Under the pieces are notes generated by a model, which saw only the letters and a list, made by a program, of their open reading frames with translations, made no database searches and was not told the origin of the DNA. The translations under genes were made by a program, and so were the position numbers. This document shows positions 6,506 through 12,534 of a DNA stretch of 12,534 bases, one piece after another; positions within the stretch are counted from its first letter, which is position 1; every line of letters starts with the position of its first letter. Source of the stretch: Nitrospira bacterium HGW-Nitrospira-1 (lineage in GTDB: Bacteria; Nitrospirota; Thermodesulfovibrionia; Thermodesulfovibrionales; UBA6898); NCBI GenBank assembly GCA_002839535.1, contig PGYF01000071.1:1-12534 (forward strand), given 5' to 3'.

Positions 6506-7106
6506 CCGCTATGCCATACTTATTCATACATTCGGCGGGGGACAGGGCAAAGGCCTCCAGATTATCCGTATAGGCCAGATTCACCTTCCAGCCGGCAGCC
6601 CTCAGGGACTTTGACATGGAAGAGACAAAATCATGAGAGAAGCTCATGCCATAAATCCCCTTCTCAGCAAGGGCCTTCTTAATGCGCTCAAGGTCGCTTA
6701 TATGATCATGTATTGTGGGAGGGGCAAGATTCAGAACAGCGCATTTGACAGGCGGGGTGAACACCGGCTCTACAGAACGAAGAAATTCCAGCAGGCCCTT
6801 TGATTTTGAAACAGCGATCTTGTTGCCGATGACAAGCTTTGCATCTTCAGGGATCTCTATAAGAATATTCTCCTGGGGAAATGTCCGGCACGCAAGAACT
6901 ATGCCTTGCTCTTTGTCCTTTTTCCTCAGCTTGCCTGCTGCCTTGATGCGGCTTCTGCCTTCAATAATCTTTACACGGCATTTACCGCAAACCCCCTTGC
7001 CTCCGCACGAAGCCACAAGGTATATGCCGTTATTCCTGAGCGCTTCATAAATACTCTCTCCTGCTTTGGCAGGGATGCTTTTTCCGTCTGCTATTGTGAT
7101 TTCCAT
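6456..7106 (-). CDS. 2Fe-2S ferredoxin and linker part of a RACo/AcsV-like protein (N-terminal fragment)
   Basis: A plant-type [2Fe-2S] domain (about 1-90) with cysteines C34, C40, C43 and C73 in a CX5CX2CX29C arrangement, followed by the linker and middle region of the RACo family. The ASKHA domain starts at YGIAVDIGTTTVV (~197-209), after which the frame breaks and ends in seven non-family residues. The ATG at 7106 has an in-frame TAA 24 nt upstream and no Shine-Dalgarno, but a promoter-like pair (TTGATT, 18 bp, TAAAAT) ends 8 nt before it. The ferredoxin cluster would deliver electrons to the corrinoid cofactor. A soluble truncated product may still be made. Confidence 0.88.
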   Translation of the reverse strand: MEITIADGKSIPAKAGESIYEALRNNGIYLVASCGGKGVCGKCRVKIIEGRSRIKAAGKLRKKDKEQGIVLACRTFPQENILIEIPEDAKLVIGNKIAVSKSKGLLEFLRSVEPVFTPPVKCAVLNLAPPTIHDHISDLERIKKALAEKGIYGMSFSHDFVSSMSKSLRAAGWKVNLAYTDNLEAFALSPAECMNKYGIAVDIGTTTVVLSDALWR

Positions 7107-7114
7107 GGATTTAA

Positions 7115-7144
7115 ATTTTATGCGTTATCGTTGCCTAAAATCAA
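7115..7144 (-). promoter_or_regulatory. Promoter of the RACo-like gene, adjacent to the start codon
   Basis: On the minus strand, TTGATT (7144-7139), an 18-bp spacer and TAAAAT (7120-7115) resemble a housekeeping promoter. The -10 ends 8 nt before the ATG, so transcription would start within about 2 nt of the codon, giving a leaderless mRNA. A loose GG-N10-GC pattern overlaps the same bases but fits the sigma-54 consensus poorly. Confidence 0.4.
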
Positions 7145-7200
7145 GAAAAGGGATATGTTCAGAATGCGGAAAATCTGTTATTATCTCTAAAGAGGTTTGA

Positions 7201-7968
7201 ATGAAGATAGCATTAATACAAATGGACATTGCATGGGAATCCAAAAAGGCAAACTATGCCATGGCAGAAAAATTCTTCAAAAAATCAGCCCGGGAATCCT
7301 GTGACATAATAGTGTTCCCTGAGATGTTTAACACTGGTTTTTCGATGAATATTCCAGCCATCGCCGAAGAGGAGGCAGGAGAGACATCCCGGGTATTGTC
7401 TGAATTGGCGAAAAAATACGGGTTGAATGTTATAGCGGGATTCGCAGCAAAGGCGCCGGGGCAGAAAAAGGCGAAAAACCTTGCTGTTGTCTTTGACAGA
7501 GGCGGCTTGATTATAGCCAAATACGCCAAGATGCACCCGTTTTCATTCGCCCATGAAGATAAATATTTTTCCGCCGGCAATACCCGCGTTATCTTTCATA
7601 TCGAAGGTATCCCGATGAGCGTTTTCATCTGTTATGACCTCAGGTTCCCCGAGATATTCAGAGACATCGCCGGAGGAGTCCATGCGGTATTTATACTGGC
7701 CAACTGGCCAGGCAGCCGCAAAGACCACTGGGAAACACTCCTGAGGGCCAGGGCGATCGAAAACCAGTGTTTTGTCATTGGGGTCAACCGGACAGGGAAA
7801 GACGGCAATGGAATCAGGTATCCTGGGGCCTCGCACGTATTTGACCCTATGGGGAAAGATATCTGCTCAGGAGGCCCGAGAGAACAGTTTATTGTCTGTG
7901 AAATAGACCCGGAGACAGCAGCCAAGGTACGTTCTCAGTTCCCGTTTCTTGAAGATATGAAATCTTGA
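7201..7968 (+). CDS. Nitrilase-superfamily carbon-nitrogen hydrolase (omega-amidase-like)
   Basis: A 255-residue single-domain hydrolase of the nitrilase fold. The Glu-Lys-Cys triad is visible: E41 in VFPEMFNTGF, K110 in KYAKMHPF and C144 in FICYDLRFPE. The NWPGSRKDHWETLLRARAIENQ block and the MHPFSFAHEDKYF context are typical of the omega-amidase (Nit2/YafV) branch. That branch hydrolyses alpha-ketoglutaramate or alpha-ketosuccinamate, metabolite-repair products of transaminases. Exact substrate cannot be read from sequence. The start is supported by AAAGAGG about 6 nt before the ATG. Divergent from the RACo-like gene with a 94-bp spacer. The stop codon lies at the edge of the inverted-repeat region that follows. 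Confidence 0.9.
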   Translation: MKIALIQMDIAWESKKANYAMAEKFFKKSARESCDIIVFPEMFNTGFSMNIPAIAEEEAGETSRVLSELAKKYGLNVIAGFAAKAPGQKKAKNLAVVFDRGGLIIAKYAKMHPFSFAHEDKYFSAGNTRVIFHIEGIPMSVFICYDLRFPEIFRDIAGGVHAVFILANWPGSRKDHWETLLRARAIENQCFVIGVNRTGKDGNGIRYPGASHVFDPMGKDICSGGPREQFIVCEIDPETAAKVRSQFPFLEDMKS

Positions 7969-8008
7969 CCCGAAAAATGCAATTGTAAAAAAAAATTGGG
8001 TTAAGGCG

Positions 8009-8172
8009 AAAAATGCAGTTGAATTATATCGCAGGGACATGAATGCCTTCAAAGTCTTTTAATTTCAACAGGATTTTCCAGGATGCCGTAATACAAGTTA
8101 CAATCTCCGGCATGTAAAAGGTGTTGCTGCAAAATACTTTTCAGTCATCCATGCCCCTGCTAATTGCATTTT
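8009..8172. mobile_element. MITE-like palindromic element with flanking direct repeats
   Basis: A 164-bp non-coding element. The ends are inverted copies of AAAAATGCARTT (8009-8020 and 8162-8173, 11 of 12 matching). Inside, 8031-8060 and 8131-8160 are inverted repeats with 24 of 30 positions matching, and ATGCCG (8073-8078) pairs with CGGCAT (8108-8113). The whole can fold into one long imperfect hairpin. On both sides stands an exact 13-bp direct repeat TTGGGTTAAGGCG (7996-8008, 8173-8185), like a target duplication. The right copy contains the stop codon of the ntrX-like gene. A further copy of the end motif lies outside at 7972-7985. No transposase is encoded. A structured terminator for the two convergent genes is the alternative. 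Confidence 0.55.
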
Positions 8173-8177
8173 TTGGG

Positions 8178-9521
8178 TTAAGGCGTCTTGATATCATATG
8201 CCTTAATCTTACGGTGCAGATTGCTTCTTTCCATATCAAGCACTTCTGCGGTTTTTGATATGTTCCAGGCGTTTTCATCGAGTTTCTTTATAATAAAATC
8301 CCTCTCAAAGGCGTCTCTGGCATCCTTGAGGGCGCTGAATGAAAAATAATCCGAGCCGGTGGATTCGGGCATGAACATATCGCCGGCAGTGATTGTTTTT
8401 GAAGGCGTCATGATAACAAGTCTCTCCAGCGTATTCTTCAGCTCCCGGATATTCCCGGGCCAGGAATATTTCTGAAGCGTTTTTACTGCATCGGCTGTTA
8501 TGCCCTTCTTCTGCTGTCCGTATTCTGCAGCAAGAAGATCGAGGAAATTATCTACAAGCGCAGGGATATCATCCAGCCTCTCTCTCAGGGCAGGCGACTT
8601 GAGCGGGATAACGTTCAACCTGAAAAAAAGGTCTTCCCTGAAATTCCCTTTTTTTACTTCTTCCGCAAGGTCCTTGTTCGTTGCAGAGATTATCCTCACA
8701 TCCACCTTTATGTTCTTGCTCCCTCCAACCCGCTGAAACTCCTGGGTCTCTATCACCCTCAACACCTTTGCCTGGGTCTGCAGGGACATATCTCCAATTT
8801 CATCAAGAAACAGCGTCCCGTTATCAGCCAGCTCAAACTTCCCTTTCTTCCGTTCAAAGGCGCCTGTAAAAGACCCCTTTTCATGCCCGAACAACTCGCT
8901 TTCGATCAACTCCTGAGGTATGGCAGCGCAGTTCACCTCTATAAAAGGTCTGCCTGCCCTTGAACTGTTTTCATGGAGTAACTGGGCAACAAGTTCTTTG
9001 CCTGAGCCGCTTTCTCCGAGGATCAGCACCCTGCTGTTACTCTGGGCCACTATTTTAATCTGCTCCCTTAACTGTTTCATTTTGGCTGAATCTCCAACCA
9101 TCCTGCCTTTTTTGAGCAGGTTTTCACGAAGCATCCTGTTTTCAAGTTCAAGGACCCTTTTTTCGAGGGCCCTGTCAACTGTCAGCAGGACCTTTTCAAT
9201 GGACAGGGGCTTTTCGAGAAGACTATATGCGCCCATTTTAGTCGCTGTTACCGCGATCTCTATGCTGGCATGGCCGGAAATAATAATTACCGGCATGGCA
9301 GGGTAAGACGCCTTCAGTTCCTGAAGCGTGGCAATGCCGTCCATGCCTGTAAGCCAAACATCCAGTAGCACAACGTCAGGAGTGGTCTCTTTTGCTTTTT
9401 TTACAGCCTCCTCACCGGAAGAGGCTGTAATACTCTCATACCCTTCATCTTCAAGTATGCCGGAGAGGGTTTCTCTTATGCCTTCCTCATCATCTACTAT
9501 CATTACAAGCGCTTTTGACAT
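8178..9521 (-). CDS. ntrX: NtrX-like sigma-54 response regulator
   Basis: A 447-residue NtrC-family response regulator. The receiver domain (about 4-118) has the acidic pair D10/D11, phospho-acceptor D54 and K104. The AAA+ domain (about 140-370) shows Walker A GESGSGKE (169-176), Walker B GTLFLDE (235-241) and the sigma-54 contact loop as GSFTGA (216-221) rather than the usual GAFTGA. A Fis-type helix-turn-helix ends the protein (about 405-442, SNLHRKIKAYDI). Its ATG directly follows the TAG of the kinase gene, with AAGGAAGG as ribosome site, so the two are translationally coupled. It should activate RpoN promoters when phosphorylated by the kinase. The target genes are not visible here. Naming as NtrX rests on pairing with an NtrY-type kinase. 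Confidence 0.92.
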   Translation of the reverse strand: MSKALVMIVDDEEGIRETLSGILEDEGYESITASSGEEAVKKAKETTPDVVLLDVWLTGMDGIATLQELKASYPAMPVIIISGHASIEIAVTATKMGAYSLLEKPLSIEKVLLTVDRALEKRVLELENRMLRENLLKKGRMVGDSAKMKQLREQIKIVAQSNSRVLILGESGSGKELVAQLLHENSSRAGRPFIEVNCAAIPQELIESELFGHEKGSFTGAFERKKGKFELADNGTLFLDEIGDMSLQTQAKVLRVIETQEFQRVGGSKNIKVDVRIISATNKDLAEEVKKGNFREDLFFRLNVIPLKSPALRERLDDIPALVDNFLDLLAAEYGQQKKGITADAVKTLQKYSWPGNIRELKNTLERLVIMTPSKTITAGDMFMPESTGSDYFSFSALKDARDAFERDFIIKKLDENAWNISKTAEVLDMERSNLHRKIKAYDIKTP

Positions 9522-11558
9522 CTAACCTTCCTTTATGGGCAGTTCTATACTGAATATCGCGCCCCTGGGATCATTATCTTTTATTCTAATATATCCTCTA
9601 TGGTCTGTTACAACCTTGCCGGCTATTGCAAGACCGAGCCCTGTTCCGTCTTTTTTGGTCGAAAAATAGGGGAGAAATAATTTTTCCTTGTCTTCGTCAC
9701 GTATGCCGGGGCCATTGTCTGCTATATCAACGCTAACCCTGTTGGCCCGGACGTCATATTCAATGCTGATATTGACTTCTCCACTGTTGTGCATGGCCTG
9801 TATGGCATTTCCAACGAGATTGATGATAACCCTTTTGAACTGTTCCGCATCCAATTCAACAAGGGTCTCCTCTCCCTGCGAAGACATCGCAATCACGATA
9901 TCCTTATAATCTTTATAGAGATCAATAACCTCATCTATGATAGCCGATAACCTGACAGGGGTTTTTTTTATCTCCGGCATCTTGCCGAACCGGGAAAAAT
10001 CATTCACAAGATTTTTCAGGCTCTCCACCTCTTTGATAATCGCCTTTGTAGAGCGGTCGAATATCTTGCCGAAATCCTCATCATGGTTTTGCCATTTCTT
10101 AATCATATGCTCAGTGGAAAGCTGTATCGGCGTCAGCGGATTCTTGATCTCATGCGCCATTCTCCTGGCTACCTCCTGCCAGGCCATGGCCTTTTCCGCC
10201 CGTGCTATCTCAGTAAGATCATCGAAGACGACTAATGTCCCGAGAAAGTTTTCCGCATCTCCCAGGGTAGTTATAAATATCCTGAGAAGCCTCAGCCTGT
10301 CCCTGATAGTCACCCTGAGTTCTCTTTCCAAACCCTTAAAATCACGCACCCGTATATTTTTGACAATGCCCTTTAATTCATCGGATTTCAATATTGACAG
10401 AAGGACTGAATAATTCTCGTTGATGATTTCTTCCTGCGTTACGGCCAGTATCCTGCAGGCAGCGCTGTTGATCGTGAGGATATTCCCCTCTGTATCAAGA
10501 TATATAACGCCGGAATTTATATTCTTGATCATGTTTTCTACAATGAGCCTGCTTTCTTCGGATTTCAGCCAGGCGCTATGGAGGGACTCCTTGCCCTCTT
10601 TCAGTTCTCTCACCATATTATTAAACGAATTCACCAGGAGCCCTATTTCATCGTCTCTGCTGCCCGCTATCTTCATATCAAGGTTCCCTTTGGCGACCTC
10701 TTCAGTAGCCAGGGCCAATTCCCTGATCGGTTCTGTAATGCCCCGAGACACCCTGAGGGCAACCCATAACGCCGAAAAAATAATGAGGAGTGTAAAAAAC
10801 CCCAGCATCAGGAGATAATTTGTTTTTATAGGCAGCTTCCATGACTCGAGAGTCAGATAATTTTTGTATGCCTCCTGTATTGCCGCAGTATTTTTACTGA
10901 TGCCTGAATCTATCGCAGATTCAACAACAATGACGCCATTATGCGGCTTCAGTCTGTCTCGTGGAACCACAGCCCTGGCTATATCACCCTTTTCCCCTGT
11001 TATCACCTCGACGTCCGATTTTCCGTCAAAGCCCGCCTTTATAGTCTCCGATGCATCATCCGGAATTTGAGAAAGGGTGTAAACCTTATAATGAGGAGGG
11101 AGGGTGTTTCCAGAAACAACTGTCTTTGCATATTCAAGCGCCTGCTGCCTTTGCATGTCATAGGCAGACTTTGCTATTTCAATGGACAGATTTAAGGGCT
11201 GCTTTATCTGCGGGTCAAACCACCTGTCAAGATAGTTCGTAACAATACCGCTTGACACGACAAACAGAAAAACTGACGGGATAAGAGTCATGACAACCAA
11301 AATCACGACAAACCTTGTTTTGAACTTATAACCGGGCGCTTTTTCTTTTCTTTCAAGATAAATCCTGAAGAGGCTTTTGCCGACAAAAAATATCAGCGCA
11401 AACAACACGGCAAGAGTAAGATTCAGCAGGACAAAAAGAACCAGTTTCGTGGAAAAGGGGACGTCTTCAAGCCCCATGTAATGCAGTTCGAGCCCGAAGA
11501 CAAAAATAATGAAAACAGCTGTTGATGCTATAAAGAGAGGGAATTTAAAGTTCTTCAT
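9522..11558 (-). CDS. ntrY: NtrY-like membrane sensor histidine kinase
   Basis: A 678-residue inner-membrane kinase. Membrane segments lie at about 7-25, 38-62, 82-104 and 247-270, with a ~140-residue extracytoplasmic sensor region between the last two. A HAMP domain (~268-320), PAS (~340-455) and the kinase core follow. H469 in the H-box RRMAHEIKNPLTPIQLS is the phosphorylation site. The N-box NLVGNAIQAM (~580-589), DNGPGI (614-619) and GTGLGL (638-643) are intact. This domain order is that of NtrY. It overlaps the upstream DUF4390 gene by 4 nt (ATGA) and abuts ntrX downstream, so the three form one operon. The stimulus is unknown; in other bacteria NtrYX has been tied to nitrogen, redox or envelope signals. 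Confidence 0.93.
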   Translation of the reverse strand: MKNFKFPLFIASTAVFIIFVFGLELHYMGLEDVPFSTKLVLFVLLNLTLAVLFALIFFVGKSLFRIYLERKEKAPGYKFKTRFVVILVVMTLIPSVFLFVVSSGIVTNYLDRWFDPQIKQPLNLSIEIAKSAYDMQRQQALEYAKTVVSGNTLPPHYKVYTLSQIPDDASETIKAGFDGKSDVEVITGEKGDIARAVVPRDRLKPHNGVIVVESAIDSGISKNTAAIQEAYKNYLTLESWKLPIKTNYLLMLGFFTLLIIFSALWVALRVSRGITEPIRELALATEEVAKGNLDMKIAGSRDDEIGLLVNSFNNMVRELKEGKESLHSAWLKSEESRLIVENMIKNINSGVIYLDTEGNILTINSAACRILAVTQEEIINENYSVLLSILKSDELKGIVKNIRVRDFKGLERELRVTIRDRLRLLRIFITTLGDAENFLGTLVVFDDLTEIARAEKAMAWQEVARRMAHEIKNPLTPIQLSTEHMIKKWQNHDEDFGKIFDRSTKAIIKEVESLKNLVNDFSRFGKMPEIKKTPVRLSAIIDEVIDLYKDYKDIVIAMSSQGEETLVELDAEQFKRVIINLVGNAIQAMHNSGEVNISIEYDVRANRVSVDIADNGPGIRDEDKEKLFLPYFSTKKDGTGLGLAIAGKVVTDHRGYIRIKDNDPRGAIFSIELPIKEG

Positions 11559-12112
11559 TTGGTCCCTTCAATCACAAAAATACCGGAATCTTTGACTATC
11601 TTGAACTCATTTTCCGACAGAAAGATAAAGAGGTAACCGATAACAGGGGGGAGTTTCCGGATCCTGGACTCTATCGTAACCCGTATAAAATATTCTCCTG
11701 GATCTATTTCCCGGGTGTTTGTAAGTTTCATGTCTTGAACCGACAAGGCCCAACTGATCATGGATTCAAAAGACTTGAAGCGTCTTTCGACAAGCGTGCC
11801 GCCCTCAGATGAGGTTGACACATATTCTTTTTTAACCGGATCAGCCTTCAGCGTTCTTATATATAATTTCCCCAGTACAAATTCATTCGGCCATATTTTC
11901 CATATTCTGAACAGATCGACATACAGTTTCAGCTCCTTGTCTATTCCATTTTTTATCTCCTGTATAGTCTTATCTTCAAGATTCAGGGAAAACGACACAA
12001 AGATATCATTATTGGCAAGCCTTACTTTAGGGCCTGTAATTGTCCGGCCTTCAGACAATACAGGGGAAAAAAGCGTGATAAGCAGGAAAAATATCGTGTA
12101 TAATTTTGACAT
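11555..12112 (-). CDS. DUF4390 exported protein, first gene of the ntrYX operon
   Basis: A 185-residue protein from the ATG at 12112. The N-terminus MSKLYTIFFLLITLFSPVLS is a signal peptide, so the mature part is predicted extracytoplasmic. The mature region shows a beta-rich pattern with VRLANNDIFVSFSLNLEDKTIQEIKNGI near its start and YFIRVTIESRIRKLPP near its end, as in DUF4390. An in-frame ATG at 12184 would add 24 residues, but the TATAAT at 12144-12149 lies inside that extension and a GGAG motif (revcomp of 12127-12130) precedes 12112. It overlaps the ntrY start by 4 nt. DUF4390 genes often sit beside NtrY-type kinases, suggesting that this protein modulates the sensor. No biochemical role is established that I know of. 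Confidence 0.85.
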   Translation of the reverse strand: MSKLYTIFFLLITLFSPVLSEGRTITGPKVRLANNDIFVSFSLNLEDKTIQEIKNGIDKELKLYVDLFRIWKIWPNEFVLGKLYIRTLKADPVKKEYVSTSSEGGTLVERRFKSFESMISWALSVQDMKLTNTREIDPGEYFIRVTIESRIRKLPPVIGYLFIFLSENEFKIVKDSGIFVIEGTK

Positions 12113-12143
12113 GTAAGGGTTGACATCTCCCAAAAATATTTTA

Positions 12144-12149
12144 ATTATA
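12144..12149 (-). promoter_or_regulatory. -10 element of the DUF4390-ntrY-ntrX operon
   Basis: A perfect TATAAT on the minus strand, predicting transcription start near 12137 and a ~25-nt leader containing GGGAG. The -35 region is weak (ATTACT or TTACTA at 16-17 bp). It supports the ATG at 12112 rather than 12184. The spacer of about 95 bp is shared with the divergent PF04008 gene. Confidence 0.4.
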
Positions 12150-12208
12150 ACATAACAATTAGGTATAGTAATGGGGAATAGCATACGTTAAGAAATGGAG
12201 GAACGACT

Positions 12209-12534
12209 GTGGAAATAAAAACAATATCGTTGGATATACCCGAAGGCTGTAATGTCATTCTCGGCCAGACACATTTTATCAAAACAGCCGAAGACCTGTA
12301 TGAAATTATCGTTACAACCGTTCCCTGTGCGAAATTCGGTAGCGCCTTCGCAGAGGCCTCAGGGCCATGCCTTATCAGAACAGAGGGCAACGACGATGGG
12401 CTGACAGACCTTTGCGTAAAAAATCTTCAGGCAATCGGGGCAGGTCATGTATTCTGTATTATTCTAAGGGACGCCTTTCCGATAAATATCCTGAATCAGA
12501 TTAAGCTCTGCCCGGAAATATGCAATATCTACTG
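12209..12534 (+). CDS. Adenosine-specific kinase-like protein (PF04008), 3' end beyond the window
   Basis: An open frame from a GTG at 12209 to the window edge (108 codons plus 2 nt, of a family usually ~160 residues). The start is supported by GGAGGA (12197-12202) at 6 nt. The translation carries the family's conserved blocks: PEGCNVILGQTHFIKTAEDLYE, VPCAKFGSAFAEASG, LIRTEGND and AGHVFCIIL...FPINILNQIK. These small proteins, common in archaea and anaerobic bacteria, are reported to bind adenosine or AMP and have been called adenosine-specific kinases; the in vivo role is unclear. Divergent from the DUF4390-ntrYX operon. Confidence 0.88.
   Translation, partial: MEIKTISLDIPEGCNVILGQTHFIKTAEDLYEIIVTTVPCAKFGSAFAEASGPCLIRTEGNDDGLTDLCVKNLQAIGAGHVFCIILRDAFPINILNQIKLCPEICNIY

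Larger units (their letters stand above)
5291..7106 (-). pseudogene. RACo/AcsV-like corrinoid activation gene, split by an apparent internal deletion
   Basis: Two adjacent minus-strand frames (6456-7106 and 5291-6505) together make one protein of the 2Fe-2S ferredoxin plus ASKHA ATPase family. The join is abnormal: the first frame reads to YGIAVDIGTTTVV, then LSDALWR and a TGA. The second frame picks up at QMRYGDDVITRI. Relatives have about 20 further residues between those two blocks (the second strand of the phosphate-1 loop and the stretch before R-[YF]-G-x-D-V). Loss of a segment whose length is 2 modulo 3 (about 65-68 bp) would explain both the gap and the frameshift. Either a real inactivating deletion or an assembly error is possible. 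Confidence 0.7.

Noticed and set aside
7118..7135. GG-N10-GC on the minus strand upstream of the RACo-like gene
   Set aside because: Only the invariant dinucleotides and a few other bases match; the TTGC block is absent. The overlapping housekeeping-type promoter fits better.
7867..8052. 61-codon minus-strand open frame across the nitrilase 3' end and the palindromic element
   Set aside because: It is antisense to the nitrilase C-terminus and partly within the repeat element, without a recognisable product.
7960..8190. CRISPR-like array in the nitrilase-ntrX spacer
   Set aside because: There are only two or three copies, in mixed orientation, with irregular spacing; the arrangement is a palindrome rather than regularly spaced direct repeats.

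Overview
The window looks like chromosomal DNA from a Gram-negative, probably anaerobic bacterium. My best guess is a Nitrospirota (Thermodesulfovibrio-like) or Desulfobacterota-like lineage. This is an inference from gene content: two sigma-54 activators, a DUF4390-NtrY-NtrX operon, a RACo/AcsV-type ferredoxin-ASKHA protein of corrinoid (Wood-Ljungdahl type) metabolism, and a PF04008 adenosine-specific kinase-like gene. No 16S sequence is present to confirm it.

Layout. Positions 1-300 hold the 3' end of a 23S rRNA, a 5S rRNA and a GAAA-loop hairpin terminator with T-rich flanks on both sides. Facing the rRNA operon is a two-CBS-domain gene (410-784, minus). Its upstream region carries an exact match to the sigma-54 promoter consensus (838-853) and, about 150 bp upstream of the predicted transcription start, a perfect 8-bp dyad (969-989). 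The next gene upstream is a PAS-AAA+-Fis sigma-54 activator (1166-2521, minus). This looks like a compact regulator, enhancer site and target module.

A dyad-rich divergent spacer then leads to xseA-xseB (exonuclease VII) and panC (pantothenate synthetase) on the plus strand. The xseA and xseB products resemble the Bacteroidota type as I remember it. panC converges on a RACo/AcsV-like gene (5291-7106, minus) that is split between two reading frames. About 20 codons at the start of the ASKHA domain appear to be missing, which suggests a deletion or an assembly error. Divergent from it is a nitrilase-superfamily (omega-amidase-like) gene (7201-7968).

The spacer between the nitrilase gene and the ntrX-like gene contains a 164-bp, strongly palindromic, MITE-like element (8009-8172). 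It has 12-bp terminal inverted repeats and exact 13-bp direct repeats on both sides. The right direct repeat includes the stop codon of the ntrX-like gene. The minus-strand operon DUF4390-ntrY-ntrX (12112 down to 8178) is tightly coupled: a 4-bp ATGA overlap, then TAG immediately followed by ATG. It encodes an exported protein, a membrane histidine kinase and a sigma-54 response regulator. Divergent from it, a GTG-started gene for a PF04008 protein runs off the right edge.

Most notable items: the sigma-54 module upstream of the CBS gene, the palindromic element, the broken RACo gene, and two genes (xseA and the RACo gene) whose predicted promoters sit so close to the start codon that leaderless transcripts are likely.
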